Assembly (NCBI GenBank): GCA_018350325.1
Contig: JAEVLN010000011.1
Coordinates: 2,972,449-3,036,448 of the forward strand
Source: Globodera rostochiensis
Taxonomy: Eukaryota; Nematoda; Chromadorea; Rhabditida; Heteroderidae
DNA length: 64,000 nt
Direction of reading: 5' to 3'
Part shown: positions 12,022 through 24,400 of the stretch, in pieces
Numbering within the stretch: the stretch's first letter is position 1
Layout of the letters: each line of letters starts with the position of its first letter
The notes under the pieces: generated by a model
The model's input: only the letters and a program-made list of their open reading frames with translations
The model's database searches: none
Told to the model about the DNA's origin: nothing
Program-made: the position numbers and the translations under genes

Positions 12022-12392
12022 TTCATACGAATAAATGGAACAATTTTTTAGGTCGGGGATAAAGAATTCGTAATAAATGAAGTGAAAACAAAACGAGGGA
12101 GTAATAAATGCAGGCCGTGGGGGGGGGGAGGGAACCGGTTCAATCGGAAACGAGCGGTGAGTCCCAGCCTTTCCCCCGTTTGACCTCAAATGACTGAACA
12201 CTTTCGCGTCATTTATATCAAAAATCTTTAAATTGTCCTTTCAGAACATAAAATCGGTTAGAACTAAATTATGTGAACGCTGAGAATTAATAACAACAAC
12301 AATCGTAAAGGAATGGGTCGGTTGGCAATCACAGCAGCTCTTTTCTTAACTCAAAATCACTAAAATTGAATGATCGTTTTGTGGCCTATCCA
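12022..12392. other. Intergenic DNA between SXP-like gene and 6PGD
   Basis: About 370 bp containing a G run at 12120-12129 and AT-rich sequence. It would hold the promoter of the SXP-like gene and the 3' UTR of 6PGD. I see no further gene. Confidence 0.5.
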
Positions 12393-14590
12393 TCAGGCGG
12401 AATAGGCATTGGACGTGACCCTCCCGCCTTTGCCCGTCCAATTTGTGTGCACTGCAACGCCGGGCTGGTCGAGCAGTTCGTAGGTGTGGGCGCCGAAATA
12501 GTCTCGTTGGGCCTGAAATTCAATAAAATAAAATAAATAAATTGAAATGGCAGTGCCTGGAGTAAATTAGCCGGGAGAATCTCAGTGCGATATCCGTCGA
12601 AAAATGCCAGGGCACAACTGAACGCGGGCATTGGAATGCCGAGCTGTACGGCGGTCGATATCACTTCGCGCCATGAGTCCTGTTAGTTAAAGTTAATTGG
12701 AACGGGTGGAGTCTTTCAAGCTGCCAATTGCCTGTGCGTTTTGGATGGCTCCCAGAAAGAAATCGTCCAGCAAAAGATTGACCAGCGACGGATTCTTCTC
12801 GAAGGCACTTTTAATGCGGCCGAGAAAGCGCGAACGAATAATGCACCCTCCGCGCCACATCAGCGCAATCGCCCCGTAGTCCAAATTCCAGCCGAACTCG
12901 CGACTCGCTTCCGCCAGAAGCATAAAGCCCTGGGCGTAGCTGACCACCTTGGAGGCGTACAATGCCTGAATTAAACCAGTTATTATCCAAACAAGCGTGA
13001 CGTCGAAGGGAATCCAAAGAAAAAAATCCAAGCGAAATTGTTAATTTTGATAATTTAAGTGTTTCTCTTAAACTCTTTGGCCAAAATATAACAACTTTTG
13101 AACCTTTTGACACTCTCGCACCCCTACAAAAAGTAGTGAATGTATTAAAAAGATGCATTTTTCTTTTAGCTATTCATTAAAAACTCGAGTTTTTGAATTG
13201 ACCCCCCCCCCTCCCCCTCCCCCCCCCCCATTCTCAAGTCACCCACACGGCCAATGCTGTTCAGAAACTCTTTGGTGTCTTTCACCAAATCAGACGCCTT
13301 TTTTGACGGCTTCGGCAGCACTTTCGAAGCTTTCATTCGCTGTGTTTTCAGTGCCGACAAACACCGCGCGAAAACGGCCTCCGCTAAAATTGGCAATTGC
13401 CAATGATGAAAAATGCTTCTACTACCGATTAATGTCACGGGAATGCCGTATTCGAGTGCAGCAATGCCAGTCCATTTGCCGGTTCCTTTCTAAAATTGGC
13501 AAAGTTTTAAAGAGGAACAAATATTTCCAGACTTGCTGAGCAGAGTCCAGTATTTTTGGCACAAGAGATTCGCCCGTCTCGTCTTTGTAACGGAGAATAT
13601 TGGCAGTTATCTCGATCAGAAATGAGTCGAGTTCGCCCTTGTTCCATTCGTCGAAAACCTTAAGGAACCGCTTCGAATTGGATTACGAATTTGGCGTTCA
13701 CACATTTGACATCGCGTCAAAGTCCATTTGAAGGCCCTGGTGCATCAAGTGAAACGCCTCCGAGATCAGCTGCATGTCCCCGTATTCGATTCCGTTGTGT
13801 ACCATTTTCACAAAATGGCCAGAACCGGCCTCGCCAACCTTAAAACACTTTTAACTCATTTTGTAATTTTGGGCCAATTGCGTAAGCGATGAGTTGGAGG
13901 ATGTTAGCTCACCCAATCGCAGCATGGCTCTCCATCGGGCGCTTTTGCTGCAATGGCCTGGAAGATGGGCTTCAGATGGGGCCACGCGGCGGGCGACCCG
14001 CCAGGCATTAGCGACGCGCCGAGACGGGCGCCCTCCTCCCCGCCGCTGACGCCACAACCGACGAAGAGAATGCCCTTCGAGGCCAATTCCCTACATCGGA
14101 GCTGAAAGGTTTGAAATAAACGAAGGAATTCTCCCCAAAAGTGCAGACATTTGAGTCGTGGTATTCGCTGTTTCCCCCGTCAATGATAACATCGCCTTCC
14201 TCTAGCAACGGCACCAATTTGTCGATCATATCCTGCACAGCTTTGCCTGCCTTCACCAACAACATCACTCGCCGGGGTTTCTTCAGCAGTCTGAAGCCAA
14301 AACGACGTCAACACAAAAGCCTTCAAACTAAGCCCTCTCACCTAACCATCTCCTCCATGGATTTAGCCCCAACTATTTTGGTAGCTTTCGCCTCATTCTC
14401 GAGAAACTCGGTCACCTTCTGTACCGTACGATTATAAGCGCAGACCTAAAAGGGATAATGAAAATGATTCTTGGGGACTGCAAGAATCAGCAGAAGTCAC
14501 CACAAAACCATGGTCATTCATGTTCAGGATCAGATTCTGTCCCATCACTGCCAACCCAATGACGGCAATGTCAGCGACAGCATCACACAT
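12393..14590 (-). CDS. PGD: 6-phosphogluconate dehydrogenase, decarboxylating
   Basis: Catalyses oxidation and decarboxylation of 6-phosphogluconate to ribulose 5-phosphate with NADPH production, the third step of the oxidative pentose phosphate pathway in the cytosol. ATG at 14590 gives [20 protein letters not shown], the N-terminal NADP-binding turn. The first intron splits [13 protein letters not shown]. Further along are [11 protein letters not shown] (14.17 kb), the family signature [20 protein letters not shown] (14.06-13.99 kb), [11 protein letters not shown] (13.78 kb, catalytic Asn/Glu region) and the C-terminal [13 protein letters not shown] and [17 protein letters not shown], stop 12393-12395. 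Around seven short introns interrupt it, one filled by C runs (13201-13230). Length and motifs match a complete, active enzyme. Confidence 0.96.
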
Positions 14591-14923
14591 TTCGATTATT
14601 TATTAACTCGGAAACCTAAATGTGCAAATTAAATAAGGTTGACAATGAACAAAAGGATGCGAATTGGTTCTCTTTGCACCATTCATTTTGAGAAAAACGA
14701 TGTGATGGCCTGATCTCCTCAACACGCGGAGGTTAATAATAGTCAATTTTCTTAACAACACAAAGTACGAACGAAAGAAAGTGAATCGATTGGCAATGTG
14801 CTGGAACAGTTGAATTATAAATTCGATTGTAATAAAGCAGCACTTCACACCGCGTTCAGTCAACCCAATCCCCGTTCTTTTCCATATCCTTAGACAAAAT
14901 GAATAGCACTTAAAAAGAAGTGC

Positions 14924-14955
<32 letters not shown>

Positions 14956-15147
14956 TCGGCATCATTTTAAGTAATTTGTCGGGGAAAGGTGTGACCGGAT
15001 AATAGCAACTCATTAAAAATATAAAATCAACAAAGGCTTATGCCTATTTTTCGTTTGAGTGGCAACAGCGACCTGTTAAACATGCAAACAATCGCTTGAA
15101 TCAGGGCTCCCATAAGTGCAAACAAAGTAAAAGGACATCATCATACG
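14591..15147. other. Intergenic DNA upstream of 6PGD
   Basis: No gene recognised. A (CAAT)n microsatellite of about seven units lies at 14924-14954. The remainder is unremarkable AT-rich sequence up to the hAT-type element. Confidence 0.6.
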
Positions 15148-15155
15148 CTTATTAC

Positions 15156-15593
15156 TAGGGATGGCATTTATATGCACATGCATATTTTTTTCCTGAACTC
15201 GGAACGGTCTGAAACGCACGAAAAACGTGTTTTCAGCTTGGTTTGAAGCGTTTAGAACGCATTTCCATGTGCATATTTTGCGATTTATGTGCATATTTCG
15301 CTATTCATGTTTCTTAAGAAATTTTTTTGAAAAAAGCGCAAAATAGTCACAAAAGTTCAAAAAAGTCGTCAAAAATGCCAAAATAGTAACAAAAGTTCAA
15401 AAAAGTCGTCAAAACACTTAAAAATTTGGAAATATATCTCATCCGCAATTTTAACCAATGTTGAATGAATTTGAAGAATTTTGGGGAAATTTTATATTGA
15501 ATTTGGAAAAATTTATGTGCATATTTTTTCATTTTTGGTGCATATTTTATGCGCATATTTCAAGATTTTATGTGCATATAAATGCCATCCCTA
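15156..15593. mobile_element. Non-autonomous hAT-type element (MITE), 438 bp
   Basis: The two ends are inverted repeats of 24 bp starting TAGGGATGGCATTTATATGC. The element is flanked on both sides by the identical octamer CTTATTAC (15148-15155 and 15594-15601). An 8-bp duplication together with an NAGGGATGG-type end is typical of the hAT superfamily. The interior is AT-rich, has no transposase frame, and carries repeated subterminal TGTGCATATTT-like strings near both ends, possibly transposase-binding sites. It sits between PINX1-like and 6PGD. Confidence 0.88.
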
Positions 15594-15622
15594 CTTATTA
15601 CCATTCAAACCCAATCTCTTCT

Positions 15623-16526
15623 CTAAATCTCATCCGTTCCATCCCACCGTCTTTTCTTCTTAGCTTTATGCCGCGTCCGCTTTTGGTCACCAACGTAATC
15701 AACTTCTTCATGACTACTGGGACTTCCCTCTCCCATCACTTTTCGATTGGCTGAGTCCTTTCGAGACAAAAGTGCCCCTTTCCCCGCGAAATAGACATCC
15801 ATCGTAACAGACGACGACGAAGAACTCTTCTGCTGGCATGCGACCTTATTGAATAACTCATTTGTTAGTTTACTTGGCTAAGTTCACAAATTCCAAAAAT
15901 ACCATTTCGCCTGCGGCTGTTTTTTCTTTTGAGGTTTTCGCCCGCTTTTCAAAATTGTGAAGTTTTTTGTTCTTAATGGCAGTTTCTGTTGTCCTCCCAA
16001 ATATTGCAAATTTTTGTTCTGGTGACAACGCTGTAAGCCGACCTTTACTGAAAAAAATGGAGAATAATATGGGCATAAAAATTTAAATTCACCGGTGAAC
16101 ATTTACAACGGAATGTTGGCGCGTCTCTTCCTCAAGACCAGCTGAATTTAGTTGTTCGGTCCCTTCAACTCGCTCGCTCGCCAATTTCTTGTCATTGAGT
16201 TGAGTTAAAAGGTGAGAAAATGCGTCATTATGTGACATCCATTCAGATTCGCTCGCTTTACCACCGAATCCAAGTCCTAAATAATTGACAAAAACGAACA
16301 AAGAAACAACTCAAAACTCACCAGTCTGCGAGTGATTCGCACTCGGCCTCACATTTGCATTGATGCCCTCTCCGTTCTTGCCTAATCCGCACCCATCCCG
16401 CCAGCCCATCCGCTCAAGCATTCTCTTTCCAAAAGAATTTGCGTCATTCCGCCAATTTAAATTTTGTGGGTCTATAGAAATTCGTTGCTTCCGTTTTGGC
16501 TCGGCTAACATCGACTCTGTTCTCAT
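15623..16526 (-). CDS. PINX1: PINX1-like G-patch nucleolar protein
   Basis: PINX1 proteins act in the nucleolus in rRNA/snoRNA maturation and, in mammals, as telomerase inhibitors. The first exon reads MLAEPKRKQRISIDPQNLNW, matching the family start. The G-patch follows as SFGKRMLERMGWRDGCGLGK. After an intron come LGFGGKASESEW and HNDAFSHLLTQLN, the conserved C-terminal edge of the G-patch region. A middle exon holds GRLTALSPEQKFAIFGRT, matching the family's second conserved block. A last exon has VTMDVYFAGKGALLSRK, like the family's EYFAKRM segment, and a lysine/arginine-rich end (KAKKKRRW), stop 15623-15625. In-frame ATGs at 16541, 16526 and 16511 are possible. 16511 aligns best with other PINX1 proteins. 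Confidence 0.86.
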
Positions 16527-16971
16527 TACACTTAAATGCAAAGTTTGTTAAAGAACGAGCCATCACTTGTGGACGGTTCGACAAAAATACATTAAAATTC
16601 CTATTATAAGTCGACCTTTTCCCGTTTTAATGAAAAAAAACTAGGCGGCCAAGTTTGGTCCCAAACTTTGTTTTGATTGGTTTCAATAAAAACCAAATAT
16701 AGACCAAAGTTTGGGCCCCAAACTTTGGTCTATATTTGCTATGGGTGGCCGGTCTCTATTTAGAGTAATAAATACCATACACCAACGGCGGTAATAAATG
16801 TTATGAAAGATCAACAATTTAGAAGCAACCAAAACAACCAATTACATATAGGTTATATTTTTTACATTTATAAAAGTCAAAAACATAGAATATATTAAAA
16901 GATCATCGGTGTGGTTTCAAAAAAGAAAAGATCATCGGGCGAATAAAAAAACCGAACGGGGAGGTTTTTTT
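16527..16971. other. Intergenic DNA with a 45-bp palindrome
   Basis: AT-rich DNA between PINX1-like and the phosphoesterase gene. Its main feature is a near-perfect palindrome at 16694-16738 and related inverted fragments from about 16650. No gene was seen. Confidence 0.6.
16694..16738. repeat. 45-bp palindrome, 21-bp arms
   Basis: The arms CAAATATAGACCAAAGTTTG plus one G on each side of a 3-base centre are perfect reverse complements. A partial copy (AAGTTTGGTCCCAAACTTTG) lies at about 16650. No clean flanking duplication was found. Confidence 0.85.
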
Positions 16972-18970
16972 TTACGTTCTGGGCTCAATTTCAATAGACC
17001 AAATTTCTGACATAAATGGAATTTTCATCGGTGCGTTTTGAAAGAGAGTGCCGGCCGATACGAGCAATTGAGTCGCTCCGTCCGCCAATGAATAGAGGCC
17101 ATAGAGATACGGAAGGACAAAGTAAGCAAACGGCACTAAGACCAAATATTGAGCGCTGTGGGTATGCCCTTAATTCTTGGAATTTTATAAACATCTTTTC
17201 AAAAATTAATACCAGATAAGATTAAATCGACCGGGTGAGAAGTTGTTCTTGAAAATTCTAAAATTCTCTTGACAGCAGCAGGATTGTGAGCCAAAACAAT
17301 AGTTGTCTCATTGAGAGGGCAAATGCTTATTGCCTTCACATCCATGACGTGGTTGCGGATGCTAAACAAGATTCAAGCAGATGTAAATCTTGGAATGAGC
17401 CTAATTTGTAAGGTTAGTAAGCGCATTTACAGTCACTCACCCGCTGTTATCGCTAAATATGTCGTTAAGGCCAACCACACAATGACCATTCAATATAACA
17501 GCTCTTAATAATGACAACATACAGATAATTCAAAAATTGCCGTAATCTTAACAAAAAGTCAAATTTTTGGCGGTGCTTATTGATACCACCGACCTCACTC
17601 CGCTAAAAATAAAACAAAAAATTGTAATTTTGAAAGTCGTAACAAAAATGGAATAAAAACGGAAAATGCACCCTCCTAAAAATCCAAAATTAATGTATTA
17701 TTGTGCCTCTTAAATTGGAGATGTAAACAAACTCGTTTTTCAGAACTCGGATGCCATAGGATTCAAACAACGCGAACCATTCCTTCACATCGCCGTAGTA
17801 ATATTCATGGTTTCCAGTTACATAAAAAGTGCCCAAACGCGACTGCAAATGGCGCAATGACTCCACTCTCTTTTCTATCAACGCGCGTGGCGCGTCGACG
17901 ATGTCTCCGATGAGAAATACAGCGTCCGCCTCGAGCCTGTTCACCTGTTTGACAACTGCCGAAATTTGCTTTCCATAAACGCTGGCACCGGCGTGCAAAT
18001 CCGTCACCATTGCTACCTGAGCGATTCATAAGCCGTTTAAACAAATTGCGACAAATTCAAAGTATTGACTGAACAATGAAAATCACCTTGAGGCTCAATC
18101 TCGTTTGGCTTTGACGTACGATTTGAATTTTCTGATGCCTCACTACAAGCCTGTCGCTGAAGTACCAGTGTGAGAATGAGAGCAGAAAGGTTATCAAAAG
18201 TGTAAGCACAATTTGAAGATGATGCTCTGTGCTGAACAATTTTATCGCTCTTCTCGCAAACATCCGCCGAATGAGCCGCTTCCCGATGCCAAAGTACTAA
18301 AAAGTGCAAGAAAATTAATAAAGTTGTCGGCAGAAAAACCGATGCAATTTCAAGGCACAAATTATAAGCGGTAAAAAGGAAGCAAATAACGCATAAGTTA
18401 ATCCAAATCCCATTGCAAAGAGCGGAAATGTCATAAACGAGCCAAGGAATTTCGAAGAACTCGGCCAAGTACAAGAAATATGTTAAATGTGCCATTGAAA
18501 CCATTAATGCAAAAACCAGCAGGCAATAAAGTCGGCAACGCTTAAAAACAAAAAAATTGTGTGATTAATATTTAAAGCAACCTCATTTCGGTTTCTGGAG
18601 GAAAACTTGAACGATATTGGAGAAAATAAGTGACGATACATTAGGTACGTCATATGTGCCATTGCCCACTCCAACGTAAGAATGGAGGAAAAGCGGCGCA
18701 TGTTGCCTTGCTCAAAACCTACTAATCGACTTGCCTAAAATAAATTATGCTAAAATTTTTGTTTTGGTTCCCCAAAAAGGTCAATTAAACAAAACCCACA
18801 AAATGATCGCCAACAATTTTGATAAATGCTGCCCCAAAAAAAGCTGATGCGAAGAAAATTGTTATTCCTCCAATCAGACTTTTAACTTGTTGTATAGACA
18901 TCGTTGAAAATTGCTTTTCCGAATCCATTTTCTTGTTATATTTGATTTCCTTTTTGTTGAAGTTTGTCAT
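16972..18970 (-). CDS. TMPPE-like multipass membrane metallophosphoesterase
   Basis: The N-terminal half (18.97-18.04 kb) contains several hydrophobic segments: SLIGGITIFFASAFFGAAF, IFLFLSVADFIACWF, INLCVICFLFTAYNL and TTLLIFLHFLVLW. The C-terminal half is a calcineurin-like phosphoesterase with the metal motifs in order: VTDLHAG (DxH), LIGDIVDAP (GDxxD), VTGNHEYYYGD (GNHE), VLAHNP and, across a short intron, LSGHTHSAQY (GHTH). The protein ends PFMSEIWSIEIEPRT, stop 16972-16974. The order matches transmembrane metallophosphoesterases of the TMPPE/YkuE group, whose substrates are not firmly known. The family usually has GHTHGGQ or GHTHAGQ; here the position after His is Ser. ATGs at 18970 and 18928 both fit. 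I chose the first. Confidence 0.85.
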
Positions 18971-19451
18971 TTGTGTGTCGTTTAAAGCTAATTTGTAAGC
19001 GCAATTTTTAAACCTTTAAACCTTTAAAATTTAAGGGTTTTCAACTTCCTAAAATCTTAGTCTTGGTTGGGAGCACTAGGGTCAACTCCAGCAGCAGACA
19101 AATTAGGCAAAACGCCAAAATTTACAGCTATTTTTCAAACTAACGACCCCAGGTTCAAATCCCCCTCAAACATTTGAATTTTTGACATTTGTTTCCTCAA
19201 ATAACATTCCGCAAATCCCGATGAGTAAATATATTTGTAAGCATAAGCTAAACTAGAAAGTTTGAGCCTTCGATTGGTATCTTGATCATCTGATGGAAGC
19301 GTGAAGCTTGCGCAACAAACTTCGTCTTGACATAATCTGAAAAAAGAATATGAATCAAAATAGCATTAGAAGAATGTTACGGCCTCCCCGCTAAAGAAGT
19401 GTCCTCCTTTTGATTTACAATTCTTTAGAACCTTATCCTGAACTACATAAT
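18971..19451. other. Divergent promoter region, phosphoesterase/AMPK beta
   Basis: About 480 bp between two divergent starts. It contains a GGTTCAAATCCC string (about 19152-19163) like a pol III B box, but no acceptable tRNA fold or A box upstream. No gene recognised. Confidence 0.5.
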
Positions 19452-21117
19452 ATGGGAAATAATCAGGGTGGTTTTCACAAAAGAGAACGGACTGGAGATG
19501 GTTCGCAGAGGCGCGCAACTGGAGGAGGTACGATCCAAATTCTCTCATCAAGCTCTTCGAGTACTGGGTCTCATCAAAACCCTCTGCATGGTCATCCATC
19601 CTCCGGCGCCGATGACGGGTGTCCTGTACAGGTTAAAGTTATGCTTTCGCAGTCTTTGAGTCTTAATACTCAGATGAAAATCGCCAAACCTGATTTGATG
19701 TCTGAAGATTACGTGGATTTTGGTCATAATGAGTATCCAGTTGTCTTCAAGTGGCACTCCGAAGTGCAACCAGCCAAACACGTATATCTGACCGGCTCGT
19801 GGGACTGTTGGCATAAGAAGATTCCACTTGTAAAATCTAGCAGCGATTTTTCTACAATTATTAACCTTAATCCAGGTTTCTTGATTGTTTTCCTCTTTTA
19901 ATCAAAGAAATTGTTCAAGGACTTTACGAATACAAATTTCTCGTGGATGGCAAATGGATGGTCGATGATGCTATCACGAAAACTGACAACCAGGTATTTT
20001 GACTCCATGGGAAATTTTTGCAGATTTTCATTATTCTACTTACTTACACAGATGGGAAGTCAGAACAATGTGATGTCCATCGATAAAGCGGACTTTGCGG
20101 TAAATTTATTTGCACATTTGTCTTTACCTGTTGTCTAACAGGTGTTTGATGCTCTTGACAAGGATTTGGCCTCCTCAAATGCCGGAGAAGCGATGCGTTC
20201 AATGAATTCGACGGGCGCTGCACAGCCGTCGCAGGACACTCCAAACGATCGCGAGCTGGAACGGCTTCGCGAGTTCACTCAGCAGTTGCCCGATCGTCGG
20301 GACTTTGAGAAAGCAACAAATCCGCCAATTCTCCCACCGCATTTGCTTCAAGTGAACAGCGGTTCAAGGGCGGGGGGTGACAGCATACAGCTATTTTAAT
20401 TATGGTTGGGGGGGGGTTAAGGAGATTTTTTTGAAAATTCGGTCTACTTTTTATCTTGCCTTAATATTATATAACAATTGTTTCCGGCCCCTTTTTTACC
20501 TGTTTTTTGGTGAACGAACCTCTTTGCAAGTCTTTTTGTTTGATTAGGTCATTCTGAACAAAGACACTCCTGTGCAATGTGATCCGAATGTGTTACCAGA
20601 ACCTAACCATGTTATGCTCAACCACCTTTACGCACTGTCTATCAAGGACGGCGTCATGGTAAGCATTAGGGTTGCACCAGGGACATAATCTGAGATTTTG
20701 AGTGGGGATGGGTCGGCCAAAGAGCAACAACAACAAAAAAAAGGGGCACTAAATAGACATCTTACTGCAAGTTCCGATTGTGCGGCTCCGATGAAAAAGC
20801 ACCATTTGTTTGAAATGAACATAATTTTGGTTCTTTAGCTAGAATTGTGTGTTTTAGTAGCTTTTTGCAGATTTTACTTGATTTTAATTTTTCTGGAGAA
20901 TCCGCGCCGATGCGGTTGTTAAGGGTCCCCCCACTTGCACTGATTTCTTCTGTACGTGTTTCGAAGTACTAGTAAAATAAATAATGCCACCAGCCTTAGT
21001 CTATGAATTAATGAAGAGTCTGCCTGTCATTAGCAAAAGCTTGTTTCGCAGGTTTTGAGTGCGACTCATCGTCATCGTAAGAAATATGTGACTACATTGC
21101 TCTACAAGCCAATTTAA
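19452..21117 (+). CDS. aakb: AMP-activated protein kinase, regulatory beta subunit
   Basis: Scaffold of the AMPK heterotrimer that senses energy state. The ATG at 19452 gives MGNNQGG, a candidate N-myristoylation site. The glycogen-binding CBM48 domain is seen as YPVVFKWHSEVQPAKHVYLT, GSWDCWHKKIPL and YEYKFLVDGKWMVDD. A linker rich in Ser/Asn follows. The C-terminal alpha/gamma-binding domain is spread over three exons: PPILPPHLLQV, then ILNKDTPVQCDPN with PEPNHVMLNHLYALSIKDGV, then VLSATHRHRKKYVTTLLYKP, stop 21115-21117. The intron between the last two exons (about 20.66-21.05 kb) is unusually long for this window. Length and motif order are complete. Confidence 0.96.
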
Positions 21118-21404
21118 CAATGAAGGCCTCAACCAAAAATATCTATCTACGCAAGACAATGTTGACAAGGAATTTGCGTTTACATTTTGTATATTTTCTG
21201 ATCAATCGTTTCCAACATTGACTTTTAAGGCCAAATTGTACAGCTTATATTTTATTACTGCACCCGCCGTTTTCAATGTTCATTTTTAACATATAAAAAT
21301 TATCATTTTATCGTTTTTTGCATCTCATGTTGTAGCAATTATTGTAATTTTTGTTGCCACTTTTAAAATCACTGTTGTAATTGTTGTTGCCATTTTTAAA
21401 ATCA

Positions 21405-21413
21405 GTTTTTTAG
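21405..21413 (+). promoter_or_regulatory. Candidate spliced-leader trans-splice acceptor of sec-5
   Basis: A T run ending in AG (GTTTTTTAG) sits three bases before the SEC5 ATG at 21417, and the AMPK beta stop lies only 300 bp upstream on the same strand. This arrangement is that of a downstream gene in a nematode operon. No other exon is apparent that would use this acceptor in cis. Confidence 0.5.
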
Positions 21414-21416
21414 CTT

Positions 21417-24400
21417 ATGAGTGCTCCAGCTGCCATTTCTTTACGTGCTAATGCGCCATTGGTTACTGGAATTTCGCCCCATCAAGGTGAGGTGGCGGAT
21501 TTGTAGTTTGGTGGTCTCGGGTTAATAATTGAGCTGCTCAGTGCTTGCATGCACGCGATTCGCGGCAATTTTTAGGGCACCGAAAATAACGATTTTTAGG
21601 AATGGTTTTTTTTGTTACAAAAATATTTGTTCATTCAACATGCTAAAATTAGATTTTTTGATGCAAAATTAGCAAATTTTCTGCCCTGGATCAAATTTTG
21701 AGAAACGCAATCCGAGGAGCGGTAAACGATCGCGGAGTTTTTTCGACCGGCGCTTGCCATGCTATTGTTGCATCTTAAGGTTCGCCGGGAACTCTGGTAA
21801 CGATTCGAGGTGAACGGTTGGGCGAAGATGCTAACGATCTGGTGAGTATTCTACCGTTGGGGCTTAAGGGAATCAGCCCAATAAAAACGTGTCTTTTGTC
21901 AGCGTGATTAACCCATTATGTGTGCCTAAATAACGGTGTCCAAATTTTTGACGAAAACGTATTTATTGAAACACCACCGAAATAGGTTGGGATCATTAGC
22001 ATGCGCTGGTGTTTGTAAGTGTTTAATGCGAAGGTGGCGTTGATCATTTGTGGGACTGATTGCCTTGCGACTGCCAAGTGGAAGTCCTCGTCCAAAATTG
22101 TGGCGCGTTTGGGCGGTCAGGCGAAACGTGGGCCTGGGGACATTGTGATCGTTACCCGTTTGGGTGGTCGTGGCCAATCAGCGGTCCAATTCCGAGTGTT
22201 CATTGAGCAAATAGGGCCACTTCAAGAGTCATCTGTGTGGGTGGACGAGTCGAAAACGGTGCCTGGCCGAAATTTGATTCGGAATGTGCAGGAGAGCGGA
22301 GACCCGGAAGATGTGCTCGGACTGGGCATTGACCAGTCAGTTTTTGTCTGATAAAGCTATGAAACATTAATCTGAAAAAGCTTTAGACAGACCAAGATGG
22401 ACGATGCAGGTCTGAGCAGACTTTTTCCAGAGGGGACGGGGAGTCGAAAGATGGAGAACTTTAGTCCCGCGTGGCACTTGTTGGAAAATTATAAGTCAGC
22501 AAGGTCTTTTTCAACACTAGGCTTTTGATTTGTCAATTTATAATTTCCATCCTTCTCTGGCCAGCGTAACTGATTTGAAACGCGGAATGGCCAATTTGGA
22601 AAAGCGAATTGCGCGTGAGGAGGAATGTTCGAAGAATCTGCACAAAGCCAACCTCTTCCTTCTGATCAGTTGTGTTGACGCACTTACTTCGCTCCATTCC
22701 CAAATCCAAGCAAAGGCAATCAGCGAAGACTGGCCGATCACCGCAAAAGTGACGGGAAAGGTGAGAAGAAAGTTGGAGTAAAATTGAAAATTCCGATAAC
22801 GCAAAAAAAGATTCAACTCACCATTTTTACACCAAGTCATTTAAAGATCGATTTGGCCGCAAAAATGGCCGACCGCCTCTTTCGAGATGTTCTGACTCGG
22901 AAAGACCATGCGGATTCGACTCGGAACGCTCTGTCAATGCTCACGCGGTTCCGTTTCATTTTTTTTCTCGCGGAATCCATTGAAGCCAACATGACAAAAG
23001 TCGGTTTTGCGATGAACGTTTACACTTTCTTTTTGCTAGGGTGAATTTGCTACCATTTTGAACGATTACGCGCGGGCGAAGGCACTTTTCAAAGACACTG
23101 AAGTGAATCTGTTTAAAGAAGGTTGGGAATGGGTGAAATGTCCAGTTATGTAAATGAAACACCATTTACTGAAGTTATGGCCGTACTCGATGAAAAGATT
23201 GGCCAGCTTCGTGAATGCATCCGAAGCAAATTGTTGGATATTTCCACTCCGTTTGAAGAACAGAGCAGACTAATCAAGTTTCTGAAAATACTGGACCCCG
23301 AGTCGGACCCCGCATGGTGTGCGCTGTCTGTTGCACCGCAATCGGACCTTCCATTTGTTCAGGGATTGTATGATGTCATACCACGGATGGTTGGAGAACA
23401 TGTTATGGGAGTTACAAATTCAGTTCCAAACGAAATGTAATGGCATCACAAATTCCTTTTGATCATTGTTAATCGCATTTTAAAAATTTAGCAATAGAGG
23501 CACAGGAGCGAGCTTGTATGCCATGTGATGCAGTCGAAGTGTCCGACCTTTTTACAGATGAATATAAACCGCCGCAACACTTCCGCCAGGCCTTTGTGGT
23601 CGACCTTCTTGGACTGCTTACCGAAAAACTGCAAACTTTTTGGAAAATTTCTCAAAATTTTGCGGTCACTGGTCCTACGACTTCTGCTGGTGCATCTACG
23701 CTTAGCTCAACGGAGGTCCAACAATTTCAGGAACGACAGATGGACATTGATGTTCGGTGTATTGTTTTTCAAGAAAAACTCTCCCGAATTGCAGCAGATG
23801 CTGACAAACACTATCAACGTTGGCTCGTGGTTGTTGCTGAACGCTCTGGTTCCTGACGCGCTGCCCGAATCGGTGAACAGACAGTACAAAGACCGATTCG
23901 CGAAATGGCCTCGTCTCGGTTCAAACGCTCAGTGGGAAGTCATGTTTCCTTCCATAAAAACACTCAGGTACGATCATTTTATAGGTCAATTAAACGATGA
24001 TCTGATTGAACAACAACTTTAACCAAACTTTCAATGGTTTTAAGGGCCTCCATAAAAACATTGGCAGAATGCCTGAACCGTTCCCATCTTCAACCGTTAA
24101 CCGAACTTTGCACAACGATTCGTCTCAAATGTTTGGGAATGTTGGTAGAGAGGGGGAAGGAAGGTGAGAAGATGTACTTTTTTGTCATTCCTAAATTTTA
24201 AATTTGTTTCCATAGCTGTTTTACTGCTCGGAGCCCAAGAGAATTGGCGCGTTGATTTGATGGCCGACCCACCGCGCACTGCGCTGCCAGACCTTTTCGA
24301 AACGGAAATTAACGAACTCATTTCGGACGTAAAAGTCATCCTTATGCCAAACAACTTTCCCGGAGAAACTGATCTCTTTCTAAAGGAGCGATGGCGACAA

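Noticed and set aside
14603..14932. 109-codon minus-strand frame upstream of 6PGD
   Set aside because: Lies in the 6PGD 5' flank, AT-rich, no recognisable domain. Probably chance.
19060..19170. Possible tRNA gene (GGTTCAAATCCC)
   Set aside because: A B-box-like string is present but no A box at the right distance and no cloverleaf could be drawn.
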